This document shows, in pieces, positions 26,024 to 34,384 of a stretch of 64,000 nucleotides of DNA; position 1 is the stretch's first letter, and every line of letters begins with the position of its first letter. Source of the stretch: Robertmurraya korlensis NBRC 107688 (GTDB lineage: Bacteria; Bacillota; Bacilli; Bacillales; Cytobacillaceae); NCBI RefSeq assembly GCF_001591645.1, contig NZ_BCVH01000008.1, forward strand, positions 62,001 to 126,000, given 5' to 3'. Below the pieces are notes generated by a model, which worked only from the letters and a program-made list of their open reading frames with translations, ran no database searches and had not been told where the DNA came from. Made by a program: the position numbers and the translations under genes.

Positions 26024-27001
26024 TTGCGAAAAACTAGTATATTCATACTATCCCTTACTTTTCTTATACTTTGCTATTTTACGTTTATATCCGCAAAAAA
26101 GGTTTTTCGCTCTGATTGGCAGCTTTCTCAAACAATGAGTCAAAATGAGCACCAGCACCGTCTTGTACTAATTACACAAGACTTGGAAACATCCTTTTGG
26201 GATCAGGTTGAAACTGGTGCACGTAACCAAGCTCTAAAGGAAGGGGCGAGCCTGGAAGTTTGGGGGAGCTACGGCAACAATCAGGAGGATTTTCTAGAGA
26301 AAATCGAGATCGCTCTCCATTCAAAAGTTGACGGGATTATCGTCCAAGGACTTGATAATGATGAATTTAAAAATCTAACAAAAATTAAGGCTTCTTTTTA
26401 TGGAATCCCTATTATTACTATCGCCAATGACGTACCTATGTCAGAAAGTTTTAGAAGGACATTTGTTGGCTCTGATCAGTATCAGGCAGGTCGGATGATT
26501 GCGAATGAACTAACGAACGACATGGGAACATCAGGGACAGTAGTACTAATGTACGATAGTGATCAGGAATATTATCAAAATCAGAGACTAAGTGGAATTC
26601 AAGATGTTCTAAATGTGTATCCAAATATTAAAATGGTTCTTGCTGAGACATCTGAATCCCGAGAGCAAGTGCTGACTACCACTCAGGATGTTATGAATCT
26701 TAATCCTGATGTTGATGCTTTTATTGCTGTTAATGCAAATATTACAACGGGGTTGGTCCAAGGAATTAGTAAGCGCTCTCAAGTGGAGCCTTATTATATT
26801 TATTCGTTTGATGATGGTCCTGATACGTTGACGTTAATGAAAGAAGCGAAGCTTGATGGTGTGGTCAAGCAATCCCCTGAGATGATGGGTAAAATTAGTG
26901 TTCAGTTAATCATGGACTGGCTAAACGGTGGTACTGCTCCTCTCGATATAGAAGGTTATTTTACAGATATTCATTTTATGAAAGCGGTAGACGTAGAATG
27001 A
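26024..27001 (+). CDS. Membrane-anchored sugar-binding sensor subunit (XylFII-like)
   Basis: A 325-residue protein: one N-terminal hydrophobic segment (about 4-22) without lipobox, then a periplasmic-binding-protein fold with VLITQDLETSFWDQVETGA, VDGIIVQGLDND, PIITIAND and YIYSFDDGPDTL. It is the first gene of a unit with a LytS-type kinase and YesN-type regulator. By analogy with XylFII of clostridia it probably binds the extracellular sugar and signals through the kinase instead of importing it. TTG 26024 is chosen because AAGGGGAT stands eight bases before it; in-frame ATGs at 25976-25985 lack a ribosome site. Its end overlaps the kinase start (ATGA). Confidence 0.8.
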   Translation: MRKTSIFILSLTFLILCYFTFISAKKVFRSDWQLSQTMSQNEHQHRLVLITQDLETSFWDQVETGARNQALKEGASLEVWGSYGNNQEDFLEKIEIALHSKVDGIIVQGLDNDEFKNLTKIKASFYGIPIITIANDVPMSESFRRTFVGSDQYQAGRMIANELTNDMGTSGTVVLMYDSDQEYYQNQRLSGIQDVLNVYPNIKMVLAETSESREQVLTTTQDVMNLNPDVDAFIAVNANITTGLVQGISKRSQVEPYYIYSFDDGPDTLTLMKEAKLDGVVKQSPEMMGKISVQLIMDWLNGGTAPLDIEGYFTDIHFMKAVDVE

Positions 27002-28461
27002 ACAGTATTCAGAAAAAAATCCTTACGTTAACGACCGTTGTCCTAGTTATTATGTCTGTAATTTGGGTAGCGCTTACATATTATAATCATAAAACTCAAA
27101 ATCAGTATAATGAGATTCTACAACGTTATTTAAGTATGAATGAGGTAACGAATGCGAGTCAGGAAGTAATTACAGACCTTAATAACTACATGCTAAAGTC
27201 GACTTCTGCTAATCTAGAGCGCCTGGAGCGAAGCAAAGGTCAATTATTAGAAGCAAAAGTGGATGTCGATACTCTAAGAAACCAGGAGAACAATTTCACC
27301 TTATTGAATTATATCAACCTCATAGATAGTCTCCTAGAAACAACAGACAGATTCCTACTCTACCATGTAGAAAAAGATACAGAGGCTTCCGCAAAAGAGT
27401 TTACGGAGGCGATGCGTATTTCCAATTATATATCCGAGATGACCCTCACCTTGCTTGACGCAGAATTAAAGACGCATGATAAATTTTATCGTGGCATCAT
27501 TGAACGATCTGGAGAGGTCATCAAACTTGGTATGTGGTTGCTGATGTTAATTACGTTTGTGCTTATTTTCATTACTTATTGGTTTTCATTAGGTATTACT
27601 AGACCTATTCTCAAGTTAACTCAAGCAGCCAATGAGCTATCGAATGGCAGGTTTGATGTAGAGATTCATGTGGAGACAAATGATGAGATCGCCTTTCTAG
27701 CTAGAACGTTTGACCGTATGCGTAACAATATCAATAACCTAATCTCGGAAATTAAAAATAAGGCTCAGCTTGAACGAGAACTTCAAGAGAATAAAATTTT
27801 ATTGCAGGAAAGTCAATTTCGAAGCCTGCAGAGCCAGATCAATCCACATTTCTTGTTTAATACTCTGAATACACTTTCTAAGAAAGCGTATCTAGAAGGA
27901 TCTGAAGAAACGAGTGATCTTCTAGTAAGTGTTGCTGGATTATTGAGGTATAACTTAAAACGAATCGATCGTTCCGTTTCATTGTATGAGGAAGTTGCTG
28001 TCTTAAGGCAATATATGGATATTCAAAAAGCTAGATTCACCGAGCGAATTAAATTACACATGGAAATAGATGAAGAATGCTTATCTATACGTATTCCCGC
28101 TTTAACGCTTCAGCCGATTATTGAGAATGCGGTTATCCATGCGATTGAGCCAAGAGAAGACGGTGGTGTCATTTGGTTTCGAGTCATGGATGAAAAAGAC
28201 CGGATTACCATTGAGATTGAAGATGATGGGATGGGAATGAAGGAAGAGAAAATAAAACAAATCCTTGAGGAGTGTACGGTTGAAATGGAAGGACATTCAA
28301 CAGGGATTGGATTCAGTAACGTCGTAAAGCGACTACGGCTATTCTACGGGTATGATGATGTAATAAAGATAAGAAGCTCTAGTGGTAAAGGCACAAAGGT
28401 TATTTTGCATATTCGAAAAGAAGGGGTTGAAAAGGATGATCAAGCTCCTAATCGTAGATGA
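26998..28461 (+). CDS. LytS/YesM-type sensor histidine kinase
   Basis: A 487-residue sensor. Membrane segments near residues 7-27 and 175-198 enclose an extracellular helical domain; a HAMP linker follows (ITRPILKLTQAANELSNG). The His_kinase domain has LQSQINPHFLFNTLNTLS with phosphoacceptor His284, and the ATPase domain has QPIIENAVIHAIEP and DDGMGM. The start overlaps the upstream binding-protein gene and the end overlaps the response-regulator gene by 26 bases, so three components are coupled. The extracellular part presumably contacts the anchored binding protein. Confidence 0.92.
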   Translation: MNSIQKKILTLTTVVLVIMSVIWVALTYYNHKTQNQYNEILQRYLSMNEVTNASQEVITDLNNYMLKSTSANLERLERSKGQLLEAKVDVDTLRNQENNFTLLNYINLIDSLLETTDRFLLYHVEKDTEASAKEFTEAMRISNYISEMTLTLLDAELKTHDKFYRGIIERSGEVIKLGMWLLMLITFVLIFITYWFSLGITRPILKLTQAANELSNGRFDVEIHVETNDEIAFLARTFDRMRNNINNLISEIKNKAQLERELQENKILLQESQFRSLQSQINPHFLFNTLNTLSKKAYLEGSEETSDLLVSVAGLLRYNLKRIDRSVSLYEEVAVLRQYMDIQKARFTERIKLHMEIDEECLSIRIPALTLQPIIENAVIHAIEPREDGGVIWFRVMDEKDRITIEIEDDGMGMKEEKIKQILEECTVEMEGHSTGIGFSNVVKRLRLFYGYDDVIKIRSSSGKGTKVILHIRKEGVEKDDQAPNRR

Positions 28462-29971
28462 TGAACAAATTGAGCGGGAGGGGATGCAAGCCATTTTAGA
28501 GAAAACCTACCCAGAACATGTGATTGCCCAAGCAAAGAATGGAAAAATAGCCATCCAAATGGCGAAAGACTTCCAACCAGATGTCATTTTTATGGATATT
28601 AAAATGCCTGGAATGAACGGGCTTGAGGCCGTTGAACAAATTAGTGCAGAAAATCCAAATATTAAATTTATCATGGTAACTGCTTACGATACGTTCGATT
28701 ATATGCGGCATGCCATTAAACTCGGAGTAAAAGACTATTTGTTAAAGCCTAGTAAAGCTAGTGAAATTGTGGTCACAGTTGGGAAGGTACTAAAACAGAT
28801 TGAAGAAGAGCGAAAGTCCCTTGCAATGAATAGGCTTCAACAGGATGCACTTCAAAAAACTCTATCTCTTGTTGAGACTGACGTAGTTACACAACTACTT
28901 TTTGATCACGTACATGAAGTACATGTTGACATGCTCGTCGAGATGCTCGATATTCAGTCCACCAGCGAGATGTTCGTCATGCTCGTCTTACTTCCTACTG
29001 GATCGGAACACTTATATTCCTCTGTGAAAGAAAAGGTTAGACAAACGAAGAGTGGGTGGGTAGGCGCACTTTATGGCAAACAACTTCCAATCATCGTGTT
29101 CCGTCAAACAGATAAGTCATTTCGGTCCCAAGCGATAAATCTTGCTCGAGATATACTTTCCCTTGCTAATCCGGAACAAGGAGCAGGTGGGTTTATCGGG
29201 ATAGGAGATGTGTGCCATTCTTTAGATAGTATTCGTCAATCGTATCAGGATGCACTTGTTGCAACGATGGATACAACACTTCACACAAAATATCGTTTTT
29301 ATTCCGAGATGCCTGTTTTAGGTGATGCAAGAAATCAGCAGCTTGTTCATCATCAGAAAAAAGAATTCTCCGACCAAATTCGACTCGGACATTGGGATTA
29401 TATTCGAATGAATGTCCTGAATACGCTTCAAGTATACGAGAATGAGGGAACTGATCTTTTGCAAACGCAGCAGCGGATGCTAGAGGTACTCTGGATTGTT
29501 TCTCGAGTCATGAGCGAAATGGGAGTGGAGACAATGAGTCCACTCTATTCGTATAAGGCGCAAGACTACCGTCAGCTGCGATCTGAGACCGCACAAATGC
29601 TTGATCGTATGAGACAGTCATATGTGAGTCATTACGAAAAATTAGAATCAGATACGATTCAACAGATTAAACAATATATTATTGACCATTCCCACGAGGA
29701 TATTTCATTGGATGCTCTAGCGAAGAAAGTAGAGCTTAGTCCTATTTATATTAGTAAAATGTTTAAAGAAAAACTAGGAGTCAATTATATTGATTTCTTA
29801 ACAGAATGCAGAATCGAGAAAGCGAAGAAATTAATGAATGACCCAGAAAAAAGCATAAAGGAAATCACTTTTGAGGTTGGCTACCATGACCCGAACTATT
29901 TCAGTAAAGTGTTTAAGAAAATGGTTGCGGTTTCACCAAATAAATATCGAAAGACACTCCTTGGAATATGA
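28436..29971 (+). CDS. YesN-type response regulator with AraC-family DNA-binding domain
   Basis: A 511-residue protein: receiver domain 1-125 with phospho-acceptor Asp54 (IFMDIKMPG), a central linker of about 270 residues, and two AraC helix-turn-helix units at the C-terminus (SLDALAKKVELSPIYISKMF, then ITFEVGYHDPNYFSKVFKK). ATG 28436 follows AAGGGG inside the kinase gene. Likely activates the upstream ABC operon and the downstream binding-protein gene on sensing sugar; that target assignment is inferred from position. Confidence 0.92.
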   Translation: MIKLLIVDDEQIEREGMQAILEKTYPEHVIAQAKNGKIAIQMAKDFQPDVIFMDIKMPGMNGLEAVEQISAENPNIKFIMVTAYDTFDYMRHAIKLGVKDYLLKPSKASEIVVTVGKVLKQIEEERKSLAMNRLQQDALQKTLSLVETDVVTQLLFDHVHEVHVDMLVEMLDIQSTSEMFVMLVLLPTGSEHLYSSVKEKVRQTKSGWVGALYGKQLPIIVFRQTDKSFRSQAINLARDILSLANPEQGAGGFIGIGDVCHSLDSIRQSYQDALVATMDTTLHTKYRFYSEMPVLGDARNQQLVHHQKKEFSDQIRLGHWDYIRMNVLNTLQVYENEGTDLLQTQQRMLEVLWIVSRVMSEMGVETMSPLYSYKAQDYRQLRSETAQMLDRMRQSYVSHYEKLESDTIQQIKQYIIDHSHEDISLDALAKKVELSPIYISKMFKEKLGVNYIDFLTECRIEKAKKLMNDPEKSIKEITFEVGYHDPNYFSKVFKKMVAVSPNKYRKTLLGI

Positions 29972-30012
29972 GGTTAGTGACGGTAGTTTGGTAGAAAAAG
30001 GGGAGAGGACGA

Positions 30013-31104
30013 ATGGATCGGGATTTTTCCAAAACTAGATTGTTTATGTTCACACTCGCTCTAGTCTTTTTTACATCAGCTTGTGAAAATGCTTCTGATA
30101 ATCGAGCAACTGTGGCCTCTACAGGGGAAGCTCCAAGTGACTCGAACGTTAAAGCATCTGCAGAAGAAAAAATTAAGATCGGATTCTCCATGGATACATT
30201 AGAGGAAGAACGATGGCTAAGGGATAGAGATCTCTTTAAAGAAGCTGTTGAGAAGTTAGGGGCAGAAGTAGAGATTATGGCGGCTAATGAAGATGACGCC
30301 AAGCAAATTCTACAAGCAGAGACATTAATTAGCCAAGGAGTTGACCTATTGGTTCTCGTACCTAACAATGCAGAGGCAACAGCTACCATTGTGAATAAAG
30401 CTCATTTAGCAGGTATAAAGGTTGTCTCCTACGACCGCCTAGTTAAAAATGCTGAAATCGATTTGTATATTTCCTTTGATAATGAACAAGTTGGTGAGCT
30501 ACAAGCAAAAGCCATTACGAAATTGGTGCCAAAAGGGAGGTATGTTTTAATAGGAGGTGCTAGTACTGATTATAATGCTCATTTGTTGAAGAAGGGGGTG
30601 TTTAACGTACTACAGCCATACATTGACAGAGGAGACATTACAGTTGTGTATGACCAATGGACCGAGAATTGGACTCCAACAAATGCCTATAAGAACATGG
30701 TAGCAGCTTTAAAAGCTAGTAATAATCAAATTGACGCAGTCATTGCTGCTAATGACGCAACAGCAGGTGGTGCGATTGAAGCTCTCGAAGCCTATGGACT
30801 AGCTGGAGAAATACCGGTTAGTGGTCAAGATGCAGAGCTTGCAGCTGCTCAGCGTATTGTGAGTGGAACGCAGCAGATGACTGTTTACAAGCCGTTAAAC
30901 ATCCTAGCAGAAAAGGCTGCCGAGTTGGCGGTTAAGATGGCAAAAGGGGATAATATAGTTGCAGATAGAAAGATAAACAATGGGAAAATTGAAGTTCCTT
31001 CTGTTCTGTTAGCTCCTATCGCTGTGGATAAGAATAACTTGGATGAGACAATCATTAAAGATGGTTTCCATTCTAGGGGCGATGTTTATACACTAGATTA
31101 CTAA
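30013..31104 (+). CDS. Second monosaccharide-binding lipoprotein (XylF/ChvE-like)
   Basis: A 363-residue extracellular binding lipoprotein: lipobox TSAC with Cys24, then the type I binding-protein fold with IGFSMDTLEEERWLRDRD, LLVLVPNNAEATA, VVSYDRLV, VSGQDAELAAA and QMTVYKPL. It is related to the first-gene binding protein of the ABC operon, so the importer may use two receptors, or this one may feed the sensor. It has GGGGAGAGG before ATG 30013 and follows the regulator gene by 41 bases without a terminator. Confidence 0.88.
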   Translation: MDRDFSKTRLFMFTLALVFFTSACENASDNRATVASTGEAPSDSNVKASAEEKIKIGFSMDTLEEERWLRDRDLFKEAVEKLGAEVEIMAANEDDAKQILQAETLISQGVDLLVLVPNNAEATATIVNKAHLAGIKVVSYDRLVKNAEIDLYISFDNEQVGELQAKAITKLVPKGRYVLIGGASTDYNAHLLKKGVFNVLQPYIDRGDITVVYDQWTENWTPTNAYKNMVAALKASNNQIDAVIAANDATAGGAIEALEAYGLAGEIPVSGQDAELAAAQRIVSGTQQMTVYKPLNILAEKAAELAVKMAKGDNIVADRKINNGKIEVPSVLLAPIAVDKNNLDETIIKDGFHSRGDVYTLDY

Positions 31105-31110
31105 ATGATG

Positions 31111-31139
31111 AAGGCCCCGCTCTGGAAAAGTGGGGCCTT
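31111..31139 (+). terminator. Terminator after the sugar-sensor unit
   Basis: AAGGCCCC and GGGGCCTT form an 8-bp GC-rich stem with a 13-base loop; the T tract is weak. Confidence 0.65.
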
Positions 31140-31159
31140 CTCTATAAATAGAAAAGTAC

Positions 31160-32020
31160 TTATTTTATTGGAAGCTTGTCGGGGTTCATAATAATATATA
31201 TTTCTTCAATTAAGTCGTTACATATATAGAAGCTAATAACACTATGAATCTGGTTTTTACTATAATTTACTATTGCGGGTTGACCATTGACAATATTCAA
31301 TTCAGATGAAAAGTCCTCTGGAACCATTTTTATAATGCCATATAAAAGTGAAAGCACGTTAGGCTGCGAAGCGATGGGACGTACAGCAGCTTTGACCTTA
31401 CCTCCACCATCGGAATAAAGCGTGACATTCTTTGATAGAAGCTTTAATAATGTATCCATGTTTTGCATCTGAAACGCTTCAATAAAACGATTGATAATTG
31501 ATAGGTTTTTCTCGTAATCTAAGCTTTCTCCCTCAATACTTGCAATCTTTTGTTTTGCTCGACTGAAAACTTTTCGGCAGTTTTCTTCTTTTTTATCAAT
31601 CATGTGGGCAATCTCGTTATACGAGAAATCAAAAACCTCTCTTAATAAAAGTATTGCTCGCTCGTTTGGTGTTAAATGCTCCATCATCCGTAAATAAGCT
31701 ATGCTCAACCCTTCTTTTTGTAATAATAATTCAGCTGGATCGAGATCCATTGATTGCAATAACAATGGCTCTGGATTCCATGGCCCGATATATTTTTCTC
31801 GTTTGTACTTTGATGACTTTAATACGTCAAGACTGCGATTCGTCATGATTTTACAAAGATATGCTTTCTTGTTATCAATCTTCTCATCGTCTATTTGATA
31901 TGCTTTTAAAAAGGTTTCATGGACGATATCTTCTGCATCAGCTACTGACCCTAACATACGATACCCTATAGAAAATAATAACGGTTTTAATTGTTTATAC
32001 TCTTCATTACTGATCTGCAC
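31160..32020 (-). CDS. ECF41-group RNA polymerase sigma factor
   Basis: A 286-residue sigma-70-family factor: region 2 near the N-terminus (IGYRMLGSVADAEDIVHETF), region 4 (LTPNERAILLLREVFDFSYNEIAHMI), then about 110 extra residues of SnoaL-like fold. The three ECF41 marks are visible in slightly varied form: WNPEP between the sigma regions, DGGGK in the extension, and NPDKL at the very C-terminus. In this group the fused C-terminal domain replaces an anti-sigma factor. It lies four bases after an FAD oxidoreductase gene, the kind of partner ECF41 genes usually have, and likely drives the promoter in front of that gene. Signal unknown. Confidence 0.88.
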   Translation of the reverse strand: MQISNEEYKQLKPLLFSIGYRMLGSVADAEDIVHETFLKAYQIDDEKIDNKKAYLCKIMTNRSLDVLKSSKYKREKYIGPWNPEPLLLQSMDLDPAELLLQKEGLSIAYLRMMEHLTPNERAILLLREVFDFSYNEIAHMIDKKEENCRKVFSRAKQKIASIEGESLDYEKNLSIINRFIEAFQMQNMDTLLKLLSKNVTLYSDGGGKVKAAVRPIASQPNVLSLLYGIIKMVPEDFSSELNIVNGQPAIVNYSKNQIHSVISFYICNDLIEEIYIIMNPDKLPIK

Positions 32021-32024
32021 GAAA

Positions 32025-33305
32025 TCACCTCTTCTCTTTTTGGATAATTTCCTCTGCTGCTAGTTTCCCACTGCAAGCAGCCCCCTCTGACAAGATATAA
32101 TGCGGAGAGGCCCAATCTCCTGCTATATATAATCCAGGGATTTCAGTTTCAGAACGTTGGAAATATTTTTCATGTCCAACTAGGGGAAGACGTTGATTTA
32201 CAGTGATTTTTGGAAGAAAACGACTTGTAACACAAAAGTCTCTCCATCCTGGCTGGAACGTTTCTAAAAATTGCTCAAGCTCATTTCTTACCTTAATCAA
32301 ATCAATGGAATCATCAGGGTGATAGTATTTAAACACATGAACGATCGAGTTTTTACGATTTTCTGAGAGGGAGGAAACATTTGAATGTACGGAATAATAA
32401 AGGGAATCATTCATGTCTAAAGCAAATAACTTCTTAGGGTGTGGAAGCTGAGATAAAGAAATATCTAAACTAGCACCTTTGACAGGTGTTAGTTGGGGAA
32501 AAATAGTATTCGCTTTTACATTCTCGATTTCGCCTAAAAGCTTAGTTAGTTCAACTGGTCCAGTTGTACTTATTACATATTTACAGGCAATTTCATCATC
32601 ATTTGAAAGAATAATTTTTAGACTGTGATGCTCGGTTGGAATAACTTGTTTGACAATAGAATGAGTTTTAATCTGTACACCTGTTATGACTGCTTTATTG
32701 TGGAGTTGGTCAATGATTGTTTGCCAACCGCCATGTAAATAGAGTACTCCGCCCAAGGAAGTCTTAATGTGAGTAACAACTATTTTTGCGCTAACTTTTT
32801 CAGGATAATGACAGTAAGTTGAAAGTCTACCAAGTGCATAAAGCAGTGATTGGACGTTTTCTGATTGAGCACCATTCTCCACCCATTGCTGAAAGGTTTG
32901 GTCAGCTAACGCCTGTGTATCGACTTTTTGAATTTTTGATAAAATGAAAATCCATTCTATCCGTTCCTTCCAATTAAATAGACTTGTTGTAAGTAGTCCC
33001 AATGGATTAAAAGGGGCTGTATATTCTTTAGTGTTTCGAGTTAATATTCCGCCTAGCTTAGGTGAACCTCCATCCAGTTTTATATCTAACTCTTCGAGAA
33101 TGACTGCTGCTTTTCCTTTTTTATAAAGGGCGTGAGGTCCCAAATTAAAATAATCTTGTTTAATTTTCTCTGTTTGAGCTCTCCCGCCAACCTTGTTTCC
33201 CTTTTCAAGTATTAAAATAGATAAATCACTTTTCGCTAAATAGTTGGCGGCTATATACCCTGCTAAACCTCCACCAATAATAACAACATCCCACTTTTGA
33301 TTCAT
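32025..33305 (-). CDS. FAD-dependent oxidoreductase (amine oxidase/phytoene desaturase-like), ECF41 partner
   Basis: A 426-residue flavoprotein. The Rossmann dinucleotide motif IIGGGLAGYIAANYLAKSDLSILILEKG opens the protein (residues about 8-36), followed by VGGRAQT, the GG motif of the amine oxidase and phytoene desaturase superfamily. A C-terminal FAD contact reads PGLYIAGDWAS. Substrate unknown. It precedes the ECF41 sigma gene by four bases and is transcribed from a promoter resembling ECF41 targets. AGGAGG precedes ATG 33305. Confidence 0.85.
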   Translation of the reverse strand: MNQKWDVVIIGGGLAGYIAANYLAKSDLSILILEKGNKVGGRAQTEKIKQDYFNLGPHALYKKGKAAVILEELDIKLDGGSPKLGGILTRNTKEYTAPFNPLGLLTTSLFNWKERIEWIFILSKIQKVDTQALADQTFQQWVENGAQSENVQSLLYALGRLSTYCHYPEKVSAKIVVTHIKTSLGGVLYLHGGWQTIIDQLHNKAVITGVQIKTHSIVKQVIPTEHHSLKIILSNDDEIACKYVISTTGPVELTKLLGEIENVKANTIFPQLTPVKGASLDISLSQLPHPKKLFALDMNDSLYYSVHSNVSSLSENRKNSIVHVFKYYHPDDSIDLIKVRNELEQFLETFQPGWRDFCVTSRFLPKITVNQRLPLVGHEKYFQRSETEIPGLYIAGDWASPHYILSEGAACSGKLAAEEIIQKEKR

Positions 33306-33340
33306 ATAAAAAACCTCCTAGTTATCTTTTCATCAATCAT

Positions 33341-33366
33341 GACGAGGAGGAGAGGTTTTTGTGACA
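33341..33366 (-). promoter_or_regulatory. Probable ECF41-dependent promoter
   Basis: On the minus strand TGTCACA (33366-33360) is followed after 15 bases by CGTC (33344-33341). From memory ECF41 factors recognise TGTCACA with CGTC at about this spacing, which suggests autoregulation. Confidence 0.7.
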
Positions 33367-33384
33367 TAAATAATTAAAAAAGTA

Positions 33385-33431
33385 ACAAAAAATGGTCAGC
33401 CAACAGTAAATATAAAATTGGCTGACCATTT
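33385..33431 (-). terminator. Terminator of the DUF421 gene
   Basis: AATGGTCAGCCAA pairs with TTGGCTGACCATT; the minus strand continues into six T residues. Confidence 0.85.
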
Positions 33432-33434
33432 ATT

Positions 33435-34142
33435 TTATTTGTATAAAAATATTTTCAAGTTATCTTTATTATCAATGGTTGCAAGAAGAACATTACTTAC
33501 ACTGGTTTGATAGATTCTTTCTAACTTAGTAGTAACCCATTCTTCGTTTTTCTGAATTTCCTCTAATTCAGAAGTAATTATTGTACCTTCCTTAATAATC
33601 GTCCTAGGATGTTCGTAAGGCTCTGTTTTAATTCCTAACGTTGAAGGGGTAATGGGTTGGTATTTAGGGTCTAAGAAAAATGATATTTTTCCATCTGCTT
33701 CCCAAGTGGCTAGGACTACTTTCTTCACATCATCTACTTGTCCTTCACGTAATTCTTCAAGTAAAACATCTAGGGATATTTTTGCTTTTTTCAACCCTTC
33801 ATACAGGATGTTGCCGTCCTTTACAATCGTAATGGGAGGGCTATTGACTAGTCTTCTAAACCATGGCCATTTCAGAATCATATATACCCCGGAGATATAT
33901 AAAACCATTAATACAGCCGTTGTTATCATAGATCCCTTTAGTCCAAGATGTTGATCGGATAACGGATGGGCAATGATATTTCCAATAACTAAAGCAATAA
34001 CAAAATCAAGAAGTCTTAATTGAGATATGGATCGTTGAGTTAATACTCTAGCTACAATCAATAGAAAAATAAAACCTACAACGGCTCGAAGCACCCACTC
34101 CATACTAGTAAGCGTTTCCTGACTCTTGAAAAAATCCAACAT
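33435..34142 (-). CDS. DUF421 membrane protein (YetF/YrbG-like)
   Basis: A 235-residue protein with three N-terminal membrane segments and a C-terminal cytoplasmic domain, the YetF layout. Family marks: GFIFLLIVARVLTQRSISQL, LLDFVIALVIGNIIAHPL and NSPPITIVKDGNILYEGLKKAKIS followed by LLEELREG. B. subtilis paralogues are associated with spores or the envelope, but the molecular role is unknown. ATG 34142 was preferred because AAAGGGTG is eight bases upstream; a GTG at 34151 overlaps it. Confidence 0.85.
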   Translation of the reverse strand: MLDFFKSQETLTSMEWVLRAVVGFIFLLIVARVLTQRSISQLRLLDFVIALVIGNIIAHPLSDQHLGLKGSMITTAVLMVLYISGVYMILKWPWFRRLVNSPPITIVKDGNILYEGLKKAKISLDVLLEELREGQVDDVKKVVLATWEADGKISFFLDPKYQPITPSTLGIKTEPYEHPRTIIKEGTIITSELEEIQKNEEWVTTKLERIYQTSVSNVLLATIDNKDNLKIFLYK

Positions 34143-34384
34143 GCAATACACACCCTTTATTCCATTTAAACTTCTAATTAGTTTACCAACGTGGTGTTGG
34201 TAATAAACTTAAGCTCTAATAAATTTTTTTTAGCTACTACATAGAATGTTCACAAAACTTATAGCAATTTAGTGAACTATGATCCTCTCTTGCTAGAAAC
34301 CAACTAATGATAGTTATAATGAATTCGTATATTCTTATTACGGCTAAATAAGAAGAATAAACTATAGATATGGAAGTGAATGGA

